The notes beneath the pieces were generated by a model. The model had not been told where the DNA came from, did no database searches, and was given only the letters and a program-made list of their open reading frames with translations. Shown piece after piece: positions 44,938 to 55,911 of a stretch of 64,000 bases of DNA (positions within the stretch are counted from its first letter, which is position 1; every line of letters begins with the position of its first letter). Source of the DNA: Peronospora farinosa (Eukaryota > Oomycota > Peronosporomycetes > Peronosporales > Peronosporaceae); the NCBI GenBank assembly GCA_947646735.1, contig CANTFK010000765.1, positions 62,001 to 126,000 of the forward strand, read 5' to 3'. The position numbers and the translations under genes are program-made.

Positions 44938-46239
44938 ATGGCTTCAAACAACTCACCCACGTCTTCTTCATCTCCTCCAAGGGTAGCTAAAAAGTATCTC
45001 GAAGTATCAAACGCACCACCTGTGTATACGTCAGCTGACCAACTTCATGCATACTTTGGAAAGTTTGGAGGCTGCTTTGTAGCCGAGACAATCATTCAAA
45101 TACACTACAATCTCATTGGCGAGTATGTCAAGGCTTCACAAGACCCGAAATTCCGTCAAGAATTAGAACATTTGGGTCGTGATTATATTGGTCGTCCGAC
45201 CCCATTGTACCATGCAAAACGTCTTACGGCCCATGCGAAAGGTGCTCAGATTTGGCTTAAACGTGAAGACTTGGCTCATACAGGAGCCCACAAAATTAAC
45301 AATGCACTGGGTCAAGCTGTACTGGCAAAACGGTTAGGCAAGACCCGTATTATTGCTGAAACTGGTGCTGGACAACACGGTGTCGCTACAGCCACAGCTT
45401 GTGCACTCTTGGGACTGGAATGTGTGGTGTATATGGGCTATGTTGACACTCAGCGTCAATCGCTTAATGTCTTTCGTATGAAGATGCTTGGGGCAAAGGT
45501 CGTGGCTGTGAAGAGCGGCTCTCAGACACTTAAAGATGCAGTTAATGAAGCAGTCCGTGATTGGACTACCAATGTTCACAATACGCACTATATCATTGGC
45601 TCAGCCATTGGTGGACATCCGTTCCCGACAATTGTCCGTGACTTTCAAGCCGTTATTGGTCGTGAAATTAAAGCTCAATTGCAAGAAGAGATTGGTCGAC
45701 TTCCAGATGCTATTGTGGCGTGTGTGGGTGGAGGAAGCAATGCTATTGGCATGTTTCATGATTTCGTAGAAGATAAAAATGTAGCCATGTATGGGGTGGA
45801 AGCTGGTGGTGATGGAGTCAACACGGCTCGTCACTCGTCGACACTCTCGGGTGGTCGTCCTGGTGTGCTTCATGGTACAAAGACATACATCATTCAAGAT
45901 GCTGCTGGCCAGGCCATGGAAACACACTCGGTGTCTGCTGGTTTGGATTATGCGGGTGTTGGACCCGAGCACGCATTTTTGAAAGATTCGGGCCGTGCTA
46001 CGTATGTGAGTGTGACTGACAAGGAGGCACTGGAGGCTTTTCAGCTTATGTCGGAGTATGAAGGAATCATTCCGGCACTCGAAACCGCACATGCAGTATA
46101 CTACGGCCTGAAACTGGCCTCCACACTGTCTTCTGATCAAGTAGTGGTCATTAACATCAGTGGCCGTGGCGACAAGGATATGTTGCAAGTCGCAAAGGTG
46201 CTCGGTGTCAATCTCAACGATGATCTCACGGATATGTAA
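44938..46239 (+). CDS. trpB: Tryptophan synthase beta subunit
   Basis: It condenses indole with serine to make tryptophan, using pyridoxal phosphate. The first ATG of the frame is 44938 ([12 protein letters not shown]); the frame is open upstream but only to a GTG. 433 aa, single exon, a little longer than bacterial TrpB because of a Ser-rich N-terminal tail. The PLP lysine is in '[19 protein letters not shown]', the catalytic Glu in '[12 protein letters not shown]', the phosphate loop is 'GGGSNAIG', and the C-terminal 'SGRGDKDM' is present. In fungi alpha and beta are fused; here the beta protein stands alone with a proper N-terminal helix and COMM region. No organelle targeting signal is obvious. 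Confidence 0.95.
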   Translation: MASNNSPTSSSSPPRVAKKYLEVSNAPPVYTSADQLHAYFGKFGGCFVAETIIQIHYNLIGEYVKASQDPKFRQELEHLGRDYIGRPTPLYHAKRLTAHAKGAQIWLKREDLAHTGAHKINNALGQAVLAKRLGKTRIIAETGAGQHGVATATACALLGLECVVYMGYVDTQRQSLNVFRMKMLGAKVVAVKSGSQTLKDAVNEAVRDWTTNVHNTHYIIGSAIGGHPFPTIVRDFQAVIGREIKAQLQEEIGRLPDAIVACVGGGSNAIGMFHDFVEDKNVAMYGVEAGGDGVNTARHSSTLSGGRPGVLHGTKTYIIQDAAGQAMETHSVSAGLDYAGVGPEHAFLKDSGRATYVSVTDKEALEAFQLMSEYEGIIPALETAHAVYYGLKLASTLSSDQVVVINISGRGDKDMLQVAKVLGVNLNDDLTDM

Positions 46240-46410
46240 AACACACGACAACAATCGAGATAGTGCACGAGGAAGAGCTTCAATAAGAGCGCTCGTTGTC
46301 TGTGTATTCTTGAAATTATTTCTTTTCCATGTAAAGACACATCTTTGTCGGTCCTGTTTGATTTTAACTGGGTGACTGATTCTTTTGCGGTTGCTCTGGC
46401 CTATCACTTG

Positions 46411-47514
46411 CTAGTAGTGACGCCTTGGTGTACTAGATAACGAGGTTGACGTGTTGAGGTCGTCGTCAACGAGGTAATTCCCATCTGGGATAGGCTCGTA
46501 CCCATCCTTCGAGTTCTCTGCATCGTCCGAGCTTTTCCCCCACAACGTGTACAATAGGAAGTACAGCACGAAAATCTCGACAAGATGCTTGGATGCTACA
46601 AAAAGCCACCACTTGGATTCAAGGTAAACTCCCGCTTTGTGAAAATGTGCGAGGCTCACGATCGAGTACGTGAGAAAAACAGTGTTGGAGATGAGAAAGA
46701 ACGCACAGATGGATGTCGCCCAATTGACCGCCTTGATCCTATCGGTCGTGTCAATCTGACTAACCTCGAGGAAAGCCTGCAAGACGGTTTTCATACGGAA
46801 CGAGTACACTAGTACCGCTGCCAACGATCCAATCGACAAGAGACACATGACAACGTCATCGTAGACCATGAGCCAATACGAGTCCACTCTTTTTGCTGCA
46901 AATGCTGCAAACCCTATTGCTTGAATCGTTACAATAGCACTCGACACAAAGACAAAGAGCCGCAATGGATGCGACCGTACACTATCATGAGTAAAGAGAC
47001 GACGTAGCATATCGGCCCAGAAGACGACAATGAGCACAAAGACACTGTAAAGTAAAAAAGAGCCTAGCAGCTCAACTGTTTCTGCCAGAAGAAAGTGAGC
47101 CCAGCCGTCGTCATTCATCATGATCCGAGGTGGCGCCACCATGACTGATTGAACGCCATAAGGTGTGGCAAACCACAACACACGAGTGAGTGAGGCCAGT
47201 CCCATAAGCAAGTAAAAGCCAAGTGTAGCAGCCTGTCGTGTGGGTGACTGTGCGTGCATAGCAAAAGCCCAAAACGAGAAGAAGCAGGCACCACCATAGG
47301 CTAAAGCCAGGACGGTATCTACTTGACGGTAACGGAATTCAAGATGGATCAGTGGCGCTGCATATATTGGATGATAACATAGCGGTTAGTGGGAGAATAT
47401 TGATAGAATAAGTACCGGTAGGTAGAGGAGATCAAGATGTATTAGATAAAAGTAAGGGAACGCACCATATGTAGCTTTATCTATCGGGAGAGTCGACGCT
47501 ATTGCGTCCGTCAT
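46411..47514 (-). CDS. TOM1/TOM3/THH1-family seven-span membrane protein
   Basis: Two exons: 47514-47466 (MTDAIASTLPIDKATY) and 47357-46411, with a 108-nt GT-AG intron, give 331 aa. Hydrophobic segments follow at about residues 30-50, 58-78, 95-118, 135-160, 170-190, 205-230 and 245-265, with Arg/Tyr-rich starts typical of the THH1/TOM1/TOM3 domain ('FVFVSSAIVTIQAIGFAAFA', 'NWATSICAFFLISNTVF'). Plant relatives are tonoplast proteins of unclear cell role, known as host factors for tobamovirus replication; the family is distantly GPCR-like. The C-terminal tail is acidic and Ser/Thr-rich. It faces trpB tail to tail with 171 bp between. Confidence 0.8.
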
Positions 47515-48015
47515 GAGATTTTACGATATCTGGAAACTTTATATGATAAGGTGAGTAGTTTGATGTGAAGTACATCAATATGATGTGGTTGTTGCACGGT
47601 GTTTGGTGACAGAGGTCTATCGTTTAGTACCCAACGGCACAATTTAACCTTGTAGGAATGATTGTCAACCGTAAAATTAAAGTCGCGAAATCAGTGTGAG
47701 ACCCTACAAAAAAACGCTTTTTTCTGTTTTGTAGTTGACTCATTTTACTAAAAAACAAAAAAGTGAATGGTGTGAGTGAGACCAGACAAAAACGCTTTTT
47801 TTTGTTTTTGGGTATGCTGCTCATTCATAGCATAAGCATGTCACCTACTATTCAGCCTTAGAAATATGCTGTAAAACAGTGAGATCCCGAAATAATGTGT
47901 GCAGATCGGCGAAAAAAAAGCAAAAAGGACCCAAATTCTGGCTCTGTTCCAGTACTATCTATACATTTAGTTACGGTTGGTAAAAAGAGAGGTTCAGATC
48001 GTCTATTTACACGGT
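47515..48015. other. Intergenic region
   Basis: Presumed promoter of the TOM1-like gene next to 47515, then a pair of similar 80-base blocks (about 47690-47740 and 47770-47820) containing GTGAGACC(C/A)GACAAAAACGC-like sequence and a TTTTTT(C/T)TGTTTT run. No gene. Confidence 0.5.
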
Positions 48016-48019
48016 GTTA

Positions 48020-49310
48020 TCTATGTGCAGGATCTCTGGAAAGTCCTGAGCCAGGACATTAGCGCCAAATGACCCGACGGTATATCGAAAATGGCCACCG
48101 TAAAACTCGGTGGCCCTCTTGGGTCGCACTCTAGCAATTTAATGCATGCATAAAGCAAGGCACCACGTGTGGCAGATGCAATTTTGCGATGCTCTCTTTG
48201 CAATTGCTCGGAGCTGACAAAGGCACGAGACCCACAGACTGGCGATGCCGCTGGGAATGTAGAGTGTGACAGCCTTCAAGACGGCTGCATTCCTGTCTAT
48301 CCAAATTCGTGTTTGACATATCGTCGCGAGGACATCCAAATTTGTGTCCAGACGCGTTCGGCTTCATTGGCGTCATCCTGAAATCGATCCGCTAGGATAT
48401 TTGTGCGGTACTCGGGTATGCTGTCAGCACGTCGACTTGCACAGGCCCCCAGAAAATTTTGGGTTAATGGACGGGTGACTTTGTGCCCAGTCCTGTGACC
48501 AATGAGCTTTTTCCAGAGCGCTGCAGCGCAATTATATTGCCAAAATAAATGGACAATGGTCTCCTTCCTGCCGCTGCAATCCGGCGTCTTTTTGCAACTA
48601 TTGCGTTCGATTCTCTCGGCGTGATACAGATTTAATTGTCGTGTCGCCAACCGGTACCCTATCCAGACTTGATATGGGGTGAGATTATTACTATGATCCC
48701 ACACTTGCGTCGGCGTTTGCCGGAGCGCTGCACTATGCCATTCATCCGTCGTTGCCGATTGTGAAAGGCGATCAACGAGAACCGAAAGTTGACGGGCAAG
48801 AACTTTTTTGTCGAAACGGAAGGCTTTCTTGCCTAAGGCCTTCGTGATGAAGTGATTCGACGTTGTGTCTGGAACAGACCAAGGGAACCGATATGGCTGC
48901 GGGTGCGCCTCAAATACGAGACCCCCTCTTCGAATAGCGCGCCCAATCGCCTGTCGGTCAGATGGCGAAGGGTCAGTGAGCTCCGGCAGTAATCCATGAT
49001 AGAACCAGTGTATCCCATCATCCGCTTGGTGCAGAGTGACGGGGCGGGTTTGGCCATGTTCGATCTCCGTTAAGTGGCCTACGATTATGCCTTTACCGAG
49101 AATTCTCCAGCTACCCAAACTCTGTGGTGCCTGTCGAAAGCGCAATGGCGGTGTCGAGTGCAATTCTGTCCCAATGGGTAAGTCCGGGGATGATAATAGG
49201 AGGACTGATGCCTCCAGTTGGAGTTTCGCGTCCGAACCTTAACCCAGCAGAATGAAAAAGTGAGGCGTAAGAAGATTGCGTCATGGTAGATGAAACGAGT
49301 TACCACCCTG
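48020..49310 (-). pseudogene. LINE C-terminal relic, copy 2
   Basis: The frame 49163-48297 stays open for 288 aa and shows the zinc-binding tail found after reverse transcriptase in many non-LTR elements: 'LTPYQVWIGYRLATRQLNLY', then CX5C and HX5C spacing in 'CKKTPDCSGRKETIVHLFWQ' plus the next residues. RT itself is absent (5' truncation). The 3' segment contains GCAGGATCTCTGG as in copy 1. Better preserved than the copy at 42.4 kb and so probably younger. Confidence 0.65.
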
Positions 49311-49319
49311 ACGTCTTAG

Positions 49320-51615
49320 TAGCTACTATAGACGCTCTGTGCCTCTTTCTCCACATTTTGGCTCTCGTTGGAAAATAAATGTACGCTCGTGCAACATCAT
49401 GTGCCATTTTCCACGAAGCATGATGATGTATGGGCAAGAAGAGCCATGAACCCGAGCTGACAACCGATCAAGAAAAAAACGCTGAAGGTAAATTGATCTA
49501 AAACTGCGGCGTATCCTTTGGTAAAAGAGTTCCTGTGAAAGTATCGAGCAGCGATATGAAAATGAAGTTTGTAAGGACCATTGCCACTTCATCGTCGACC
49601 TTTTTGACTTTGATGCCGGCATCGTACAATTGCAACCGGGATAAGTCATGAGCTTCTGGTGCAAGTGAAGGACCATTGACAACGAACACGAGTCTTTTCC
49701 GGACGATAGCCTCGATACTTTTTAGTGGCTCGTCGTCTTTAATAGATGGTGAGTATACACGGACAACTACAAACTTTGTCAGCCATCTATTTGCTGTTAT
49801 CATGCGCTGTATTCCAATACCAGTGAATTGACAGCCTTAGAAAGGTGCTTTCTTGTGAGGTAGCACTTTCTTCCGACTAACTAATTATCGGCTAATCAAC
49901 TGTCATTCTGACCAAACCTCGTCCTGTAAAAAAGAGATGGTATTCATCATGAATTCTTAGCGTTGGTCTCGCTTTCAGCTACTCGATGGTCGACTAGAGC
50001 CGCCCACTCACTACTCGGCGCATACGTCTTTCCATCGTGTCATTGTCATACGGCAATGTCTCATTTCGGCCTGTGTATCATTGTCATGCCATCGACCATT
50101 TGGCTGCTGTCGAGGCTGTATCGAAAATGGCCTTACAGCTGTGAATGATCGACAACAGGTTTGTGCAGCTTGAAAAAACACCTTGACGCAGTCTCCTATG
50201 GTCTATCTTACAATCTGGTAAAGATAAGTCTTCGTAGTTGTAAGTCCACATGGGATTCTATCTAACGCTGCGTTAGGGTCAAGTATCGTAGGATGGGATT
50301 GACCTAATACAAGAAGCGGATGGCTTTAAAAAGGACAGCATGTGGCTAATGATGCTAAGCTACAAGGTATTTTTATTCATACAGAGAGCTAAAGACTGTA
50401 AGACTGAAGCATAGTTTAGTGGTCGTGTAGCTTGGATTTAGACGGTGGCCTTACTCCTTAGATTAGTGATAATGTACTTATATCTTCCTTGGTTGTTGTC
50501 TGCTGGTGCAGTATGGGTAACTGACAATGTGGCTTATGTTTCTAAAACCTTATTTTGTTTGGGGCGGAATAGTCGATTCGGAGCCACCAAGACGTGCCTT
50601 TGCGTCGTAAAGCTTTGTTTTGCGCACCATTTGCAAGCGATTAAACCGACGATTTACTACTGTAAAGAAACTGAATAATAGCGATACATTTGAAACGTTT
50701 CTAATATTCATAAAACATTTAGCTATCAAAAACTCGGTGCCACTCTTAAGTAACAAATGCATCTGGTGGGTGCGCGCTGTCAAGCTCGGGCGGGGCCCGG
50801 CGTGACGATCGGTGCTAGGGTAGCCGTCTCAGTACTTTGACATTCTTTGCACACAAAAACGTCTGTCTTTTCGTCGTTGAACACAATCAATGCTCGGTAT
50901 AAATTCGTAATTTTAAACGAACACTCGCTGCGTGATAAGGGTCTTGTAAGAAAAACGGATGCGTTTCGTGTGCTCACGTGCCTTCATGGAGTCGCTCTTC
51001 CCAAATGACATTGGCTTTCTCCGGTATAAAACGCACAAAAAGACAGCGTTTGTGACAGCAAGTGCTGCATAGATTGCAACGATCTATTTGAGTACTTATT
51101 CCATTAGCAAGCAGTGATGCCAGCCAGCACACTCACTTGCCATAGACAATGGCCGTCATAAAAAAAATCACGTCGTCTGTACAACACCACATTTAAATGA
51201 ATCAATCGCACCTTTCCACTGGAGTCGAGACGACAAACAATGTCACTTGACAGACGAGACGACAGCAATCTGTATACATGTATATCGCTTGCAACATAAC
51301 CAAGCCATCGCGTTTTCATTGGCTCTTTCGAATCTGAGGCTCCCACGTTTTCGTACATAGACAGTTCTTGCATAACCTGGCCACAATAGAGCAGGAACAA
51401 TTTGACAGAGCCAGTTCACATGAACTGACTTCTACCCGTGGAGAGGCAGGCAGGCAGGCAGGCAGGCATCCGTCGACTGCACACTTTAGCAGAGACCCGA
51501 TAGTACACAAGAAGTCAAGGAAGACGTTGAAAGAAACGGTTTTTCGAAACGAGAATAGGTACAACAGCTAAAGAATAGAGGAGACTTTGGAACGACGCAT
51601 TCGTATTTTCAAATT
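49320..51615. other. Region with one weak open frame and a GGCA repeat
   Basis: 49803-49498 (minus) encodes 101 aa ('LTKFVVVRVYSPSIKDDEP', 'FVVNGPSLAPEAHDLSR') that looks protein-like but lacks a recognisable domain; it may be a fragment. A (GGCA)n tract of about six units lies at 51443-51468. Nothing else is supportable between 49850 and 51615. Confidence 0.4.
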
Positions 51616-51620
51616 TATCC

Positions 51621-52496
51621 ATGAATCATCGTGGAAATTCATCCGACTTGGCACGTCGAGGTCTTAGTCATCATGGTGTGAGTATTCCAGGACTTAATGT
51701 GGACATTGAAATGCTCGTACAAAGTACACAAGGTTCAGCAATGCATTTTGGACGCAAGGCCGCTAATGAAAAATTTCATGGCTGGCTCTGGAAAAAGTCT
51801 GGTCGGTTTTCAAAATGGCGGAATCAGCATTTTGTATTGGATGGGGCTTTATTGACGTACTACGATACGTTTCCAACGGACCAATTTGTGTCAGAATCGT
51901 CCCTTGTACCGATACAGGGTGATAACCTTTTCACAACCAAGAGTGAATCGACACCGGCAGGTGCCGTCCGAGTAGCACACGTTGAAACGTCCCCAAAATC
52001 CAAGATTGCATTCAAAGTGTATGCTGTTAGTGGCAAGATTATCGATGTACGAGCCAAGAATGATACCTTATGCAGACAGTGGGTGGACCGACTGAACGAA
52101 GCAGCGGCTTTAGCAAAACGTCAAGAATCGCTGAATACGAGCACGACAAGTACGGTATCATCGACACTTTCAATGGGGTACTCGGATTCCGAACTCGATT
52201 TTCAATGCAACATTGTGGACAAGAGTGGATGGCTGGAAGTCGGTGATCGCAAGTCGAAACGACCGCGTTTCTGTGTCATGCAGGGAAACATGTTTACGGT
52301 ATACGATACTGAGGACGCATGGGCTGTACCATTGAGTCGTGCTTATGTCACTCATGCCGAGAAGATCAGTGAAGCGACCTGTGAGTTTTCCGTGTCGACA
52401 TCTGCCGGTAAAATTACCAAGATGCTCATGTGCAAGGCACGATCGCACGATGAAATGCACCTGTGGATGGAAGCCTTGAGTAATGCGTCCAATTGA
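51621..52496 (+). CDS. Protein with two pleckstrin-homology (PH) domains
   Basis: Single exon, 291 aa. The first PH domain spans about residues 50-168: 'FHGWLWKKSGRFSKWRNQHF' then 'GALLTYYD' and the C-terminal helix 'RQWVDRLNEAAAL' with the invariant Trp. The second spans about 200-288: 'KSGWLEVGDRKSKRPRFCVM', 'MFTVYDTEDAW' and 'MHLWMEALSNAS'. PH domains bind phosphoinositides or protein partners at membranes. Basic residues in the first beta1-beta2 loop (KKSGRFSKWR) could bind phosphoinositides; the second is less basic. A Ser/Thr-rich linker joins them. No catalytic domain is attached, so an adaptor role is inferred. Confidence 0.88.
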   Translation: MNHRGNSSDLARRGLSHHGVSIPGLNVDIEMLVQSTQGSAMHFGRKAANEKFHGWLWKKSGRFSKWRNQHFVLDGALLTYYDTFPTDQFVSESSLVPIQGDNLFTTKSESTPAGAVRVAHVETSPKSKIAFKVYAVSGKIIDVRAKNDTLCRQWVDRLNEAAALAKRQESLNTSTTSTVSSTLSMGYSDSELDFQCNIVDKSGWLEVGDRKSKRPRFCVMQGNMFTVYDTEDAWAVPLSRAYVTHAEKISEATCEFSVSTSAGKITKMLMCKARSHDEMHLWMEALSNASN

Positions 52497-52499
52497 GCA

Positions 52500-53340
52500 A
52501 TGCGTCTAATGAAGCAATGCGGCTTACTATGAACCATTCTAGTGCATTTAGATTCATCAACCGCAATCAGCGCGACGCGGTATCAAGCAGAGTAGAAGTC
52601 GGCCCCCCAGCTCAATAACGCCATGTTTTTTTTGTCTGTCCAAGCGGCGACTTCAAGAATCGTATCGTCATTGTCATCTCCAAGCTGCTCTTTTTGCTCG
52701 AATTGTCGGGGGTGGTAAGTGTGTGCGGCGTATTTAAATTATTCACCGGCCGAAGCGAGACCGGCAAGTTAGTAGTAGGCATTTTGTCGAGACCACGTAG
52801 TACTTGTGCAACCGATTGGTAGTTGCATGCGGTTAAGCAAACAAACACGTGATCGTCTCTCAAGATCATTTTTCTTGGGCATAGCGTACGTTCGTGTCAT
52901 TTGAATCAAACGATATTTTATGAGTGCAGCATTGCACTACCACCATCTTCGCTGACTTCTCTGGTCTCCAATACCATAGGATACCGTATCGCAACACATG
53001 AGTCAAAGAAGGCAGTTCGAGCGCACATGTACTGTAACTCAGAAACCACCACTCGTGCAACGCATTCTCCGACCTCATTTTTTCGTGTTCTCGTTGCAGC
53101 GAACACACGAAACGATTCGTAACTACAACAGCAATACATGTCCGTCATCCAGTCGGACTATCACCAGAAATATAAAGAAAAATGCTTTACACAGCTTGCG
53201 ATCCTTCACTCAGCACTGCATATTCAGCAAGCAGTACAGAGAAATCGATTCGATCAATAGTTTATGCGTACATGCATGCACACGTTCTGTTTCACCACTG
53301 GTACATCTGCACGATAATTACTTGACAAATGTACATGTCC
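52500..53340. other. Convergent intergenic region
   Basis: The PH gene and the kinase gene point at each other across this gap. Open frames here are short and not protein-like. No gene supported. Confidence 0.5.
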
Positions 53341-55710
53341 TTAGTCCTCGTTATAAGCATGCATCAAATCCTGCAGCCCACGGCGATTGAGCCGCTGGTG
53401 TTGCTGCATAAGAACCATCCGACGCTTGTCACAAACGATATCCGTAGAGTTTTGATCTAGCAGCTCTTGACGAACCTCATGCTGCAGTGCATAGAGAATC
53501 TCCGTCATCTTTGGGCGACGATTAGGATCATTGTCTAAGCACTGTGCAATAAGTTTTCGACGACACGGCGAGCATGAGACTGGAATGGTTGGCCTCAATG
53601 CTCCACGTGAGACACCCATCATGATATCGATAGTCGTGTAGTTCTTAGGAAGGTCATGGTAGGGTTCATGTCTTGTCTCGAGCTCCACAAGAATGACGCC
53701 AAAACTGTAGCAGTCGACTTGTGCGTCGTAGCGCTCCTCGCGAAGAATCTCGGGGGCCAACCAATACGGCGTACCAACGATGGTACTGAACAGCTTTCCC
53801 GGTAGCAATTGTTGTTTCGACTCGCCAAAATCGGACACTTTACATGAATACGTGCGCGTGCACAACAAGTTCGAAGATTTTAGGTCACGATGCACAAGCG
53901 GTGGATCGCAATTGTGCAAATACGAAACCCCTTGCGCCACATCTGTAGCAACCTTCAGCAAAGGATCACTCCACGTCAGTGCAATTGGGCTACGTAGCAA
54001 TGATAACATATCGCCACGTTCAAGATATTCCATGACAAGTCCGAGATTGGACAGGTTATCGAACGTCGCTCCGATAAATAAAACAATATTCGGATGCCGT
54101 AGGCATGCCAGCAGTTCCACCTTACTTTTGAATGCTGCAACGCCCTCAGCTGTTAAACAAGACTGCGCCAATCGCTTCACCACGACATCTGTTTGGTGAT
54201 ATTCACCTACCAAGACTTCACCGTTTGGCGTCTTGGCTAAGATTTCTTTCAATTTCAAATCTGCAAACGGGATAGATACTGTCATGAACAATTCCATGTC
54301 TCCAGAGGCGCTCAGTGCTCGCTTCAATGCCTCCTTCTCATCTCGTGTCATTGCGTTGCGGTTCTCAAGCCCAATCTGTTTCACCGATAGATCAAGCTTC
54401 AGTGTTGTGTTAATACGCTCTGCACGCACTTTAGAAGCATACGCCATACGAGCAGCACGATCCTCCGAGTATGTAGCTGTGAGTGTAAAGCAGGTGGGCA
54501 AGAACACGCACAAGACAAACAGGAACGCTTCGTTGCTCATCACAGGCCGACTTGATGAAAATAACGGGGTTGCACCCAAAAAGCATAACATCAATGTAGT
54601 AATCCACTCGGTCACAGCTAGCAGCACCACGTGGGTAAAGTCGAGTTTCATGGCGACTGCAACGATACCAGCACATGCAGTCAGCATCGCCATGACCCCC
54701 ATAAGAAGCGAGTAGACCAAGTTGACATCATACATTTGAAGCCACGATAACATCGTCATTGGTCCATCCACTTTCGAGATATTTTTCCACTCTGACGTAT
54801 CGTACAATGACAATGGCATTACAATATCTCGTGCACAGACCATTCCATTCGCTAAGCTCTGTCTGAGATTGTTTCTCATTCCAAGTAAAATATGGTGCAC
54901 AAATACCGCCAATCCAGCTAACCAACACAATATAATAAACGTCGCAATGACTTTCCAATGACGTCGAATATAATAGACCCCAATTCTCAATCTCATGCTA
55001 CCTTCAAAATATTTCAATGGCAACATCCCGTACACAAGTGCAAAAGGTGCAAAACTCCACAAGAACCACGTAAATTCTTCATCTTTAGCCATGGGTTCAA
55101 TCCATAAGACACAATTCCTTGTGTTTGTAGTCTGAGACATCGAGCCAAAAGGTTTTTTCTCTCGTAAGAACGAAAGGAGATCAACCCATGGATACTCATT
55201 CTCCAAAGGTACGATACAAGTGTCTTTAAATTTAGAAAAGAGAAAATAACCAACACCTTGAAAAAAGACAAGAGCCAACATGAGTCTTCGAGCAACTGGA
55301 AAATCCACTGTTGAAGAATAAAGTTGATACGATTCTTCCATTCTTTCATCTCGAAAATGATTACTTGGTAATTTAAAATCTGTTTGTGGATTCATATGAG
55401 ATTGCCATGTAGGAGAAGGTTGAATGGATGGAAAATCAATTTCATTGAACGATTGAGAATGTTCGACCAAAGTCGCACTTGATAAAACAGAAGAATGGTT
55501 GGAATCAGAAGAATGGTTGGAATCAGAAGAATGGTTGGAATCAGAAGAATGTTTGGGATCAGAAGATTGTAATGAAAATGATATGGATTCGAGATGATGA
55601 TGATGAATATTGAAATCATTTTGAGAAGGATGAAGGGATGTAAATTGTTGGTAGACCGTATCATATTGATCATTCTGATCCGTATCCGATACATTTAAAT
55701 GTCGTTCCAT
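53341..55710 (-). CDS. Polytopic membrane TKL-type protein kinase
   Basis: Single exon, 789 aa. The N-terminal 120 residues are hydrophilic and include a six-residue repeat (SSDSNH, three to four units). About six hydrophobic segments follow near residues 141-160, 204-222, 243-266, 330-354, 360-380 and 394-414. The kinase domain covers about 480-750: ATP Lys at 512 (VVVKRL), HRDLKSSN from 607, DFG at 627-629, 'GTPYWLAPE' and a 'DCYSFGVILVELETR' block of tyrosine-kinase-like (TKL) type. The glycine loop is poor: 'TPNGEVLVGEY' lacks the usual GXGXXG. The predicted topology puts the kinase in the cytoplasm. It starts 201 bp from the divergent gene at 55912. Likely signalling role; the ligand or input is unknown. 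Confidence 0.88.
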   Translation of the reverse strand: MERHLNVSDTDQNDQYDTVYQQFTSLHPSQNDFNIHHHHLESISFSLQSSDPKHSSDSNHSSDSNHSSDSNHSSVLSSATLVEHSQSFNEIDFPSIQPSPTWQSHMNPQTDFKLPSNHFRDERMEESYQLYSSTVDFPVARRLMLALVFFQGVGYFLFSKFKDTCIVPLENEYPWVDLLSFLREKKPFGSMSQTTNTRNCVLWIEPMAKDEEFTWFLWSFAPFALVYGMLPLKYFEGSMRLRIGVYYIRRHWKVIATFIILCWLAGLAVFVHHILLGMRNNLRQSLANGMVCARDIVMPLSLYDTSEWKNISKVDGPMTMLSWLQMYDVNLVYSLLMGVMAMLTACAGIVAVAMKLDFTHVVLLAVTEWITTLMLCFLGATPLFSSSRPVMSNEAFLFVLCVFLPTCFTLTATYSEDRAARMAYASKVRAERINTTLKLDLSVKQIGLENRNAMTRDEKEALKRALSASGDMELFMTVSIPFADLKLKEILAKTPNGEVLVGEYHQTDVVVKRLAQSCLTAEGVAAFKSKVELLACLRHPNIVLFIGATFDNLSNLGLVMEYLERGDMLSLLRSPIALTWSDPLLKVATDVAQGVSYLHNCDPPLVHRDLKSSNLLCTRTYSCKVSDFGESKQQLLPGKLFSTIVGTPYWLAPEILREERYDAQVDCYSFGVILVELETRHEPYHDLPKNYTTIDIMMGVSRGALRPTIPVSCSPCRRKLIAQCLDNDPNRRPKMTEILYALQHEVRQELLDQNSTDIVCDKRRMVLMQQHQRLNRRGLQDLMHAYNED
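55490..55561 (-). repeat. 18-bp in-frame tandem repeat in the kinase gene
   Basis: Four units of GAAGAATGGTTGGAATCA (the last one varied) encode the SSDSNH repeats in the kinase N-terminus. A repeat of this kind can vary in copy number without breaking the frame. Confidence 0.9.
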
Positions 55711-55911
55711 GATCTGAGACTTTGATTTAAATATATCGTTAAGTTTGTGGGAGATAAATTACGTCTTTTGGACGAGATAGTGTTTTAAAAAAACGAATTT
55801 ATCATACTTAAAGATGGGATCAGAATGTACCCTTTTCTAATTGAAAAGAGCCTAATTACGTCTAAAAAAGACTTTAAAAAAAACGTCACTAGAGTTTTTT
55901 CATAAGGTATT
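55711..55911. promoter_or_regulatory. Shared bidirectional promoter region
   Basis: The kinase (minus) and the gene at 55912 (plus) start 201 bp apart. The gap is AT-rich, with TTTAAA-type runs on both strands, and must hold both upstream regions unless one transcript starts inside the other. No specific factor site is claimed. Confidence 0.6.

Noticed and set aside
45601..46407. 268-aa minus-strand frame opposite trpB
   Set aside because: Shadow of the trpB coding strand; no domain.
49498..49803. 101-aa minus frame as a secreted effector
   Set aside because: No signal peptide and no RXLR or LFLAK motif.
51443..51468. GGCA tract as a regulatory element of the PH gene
   Set aside because: A simple tetranucleotide repeat 150 bp upstream; nothing supports a function.
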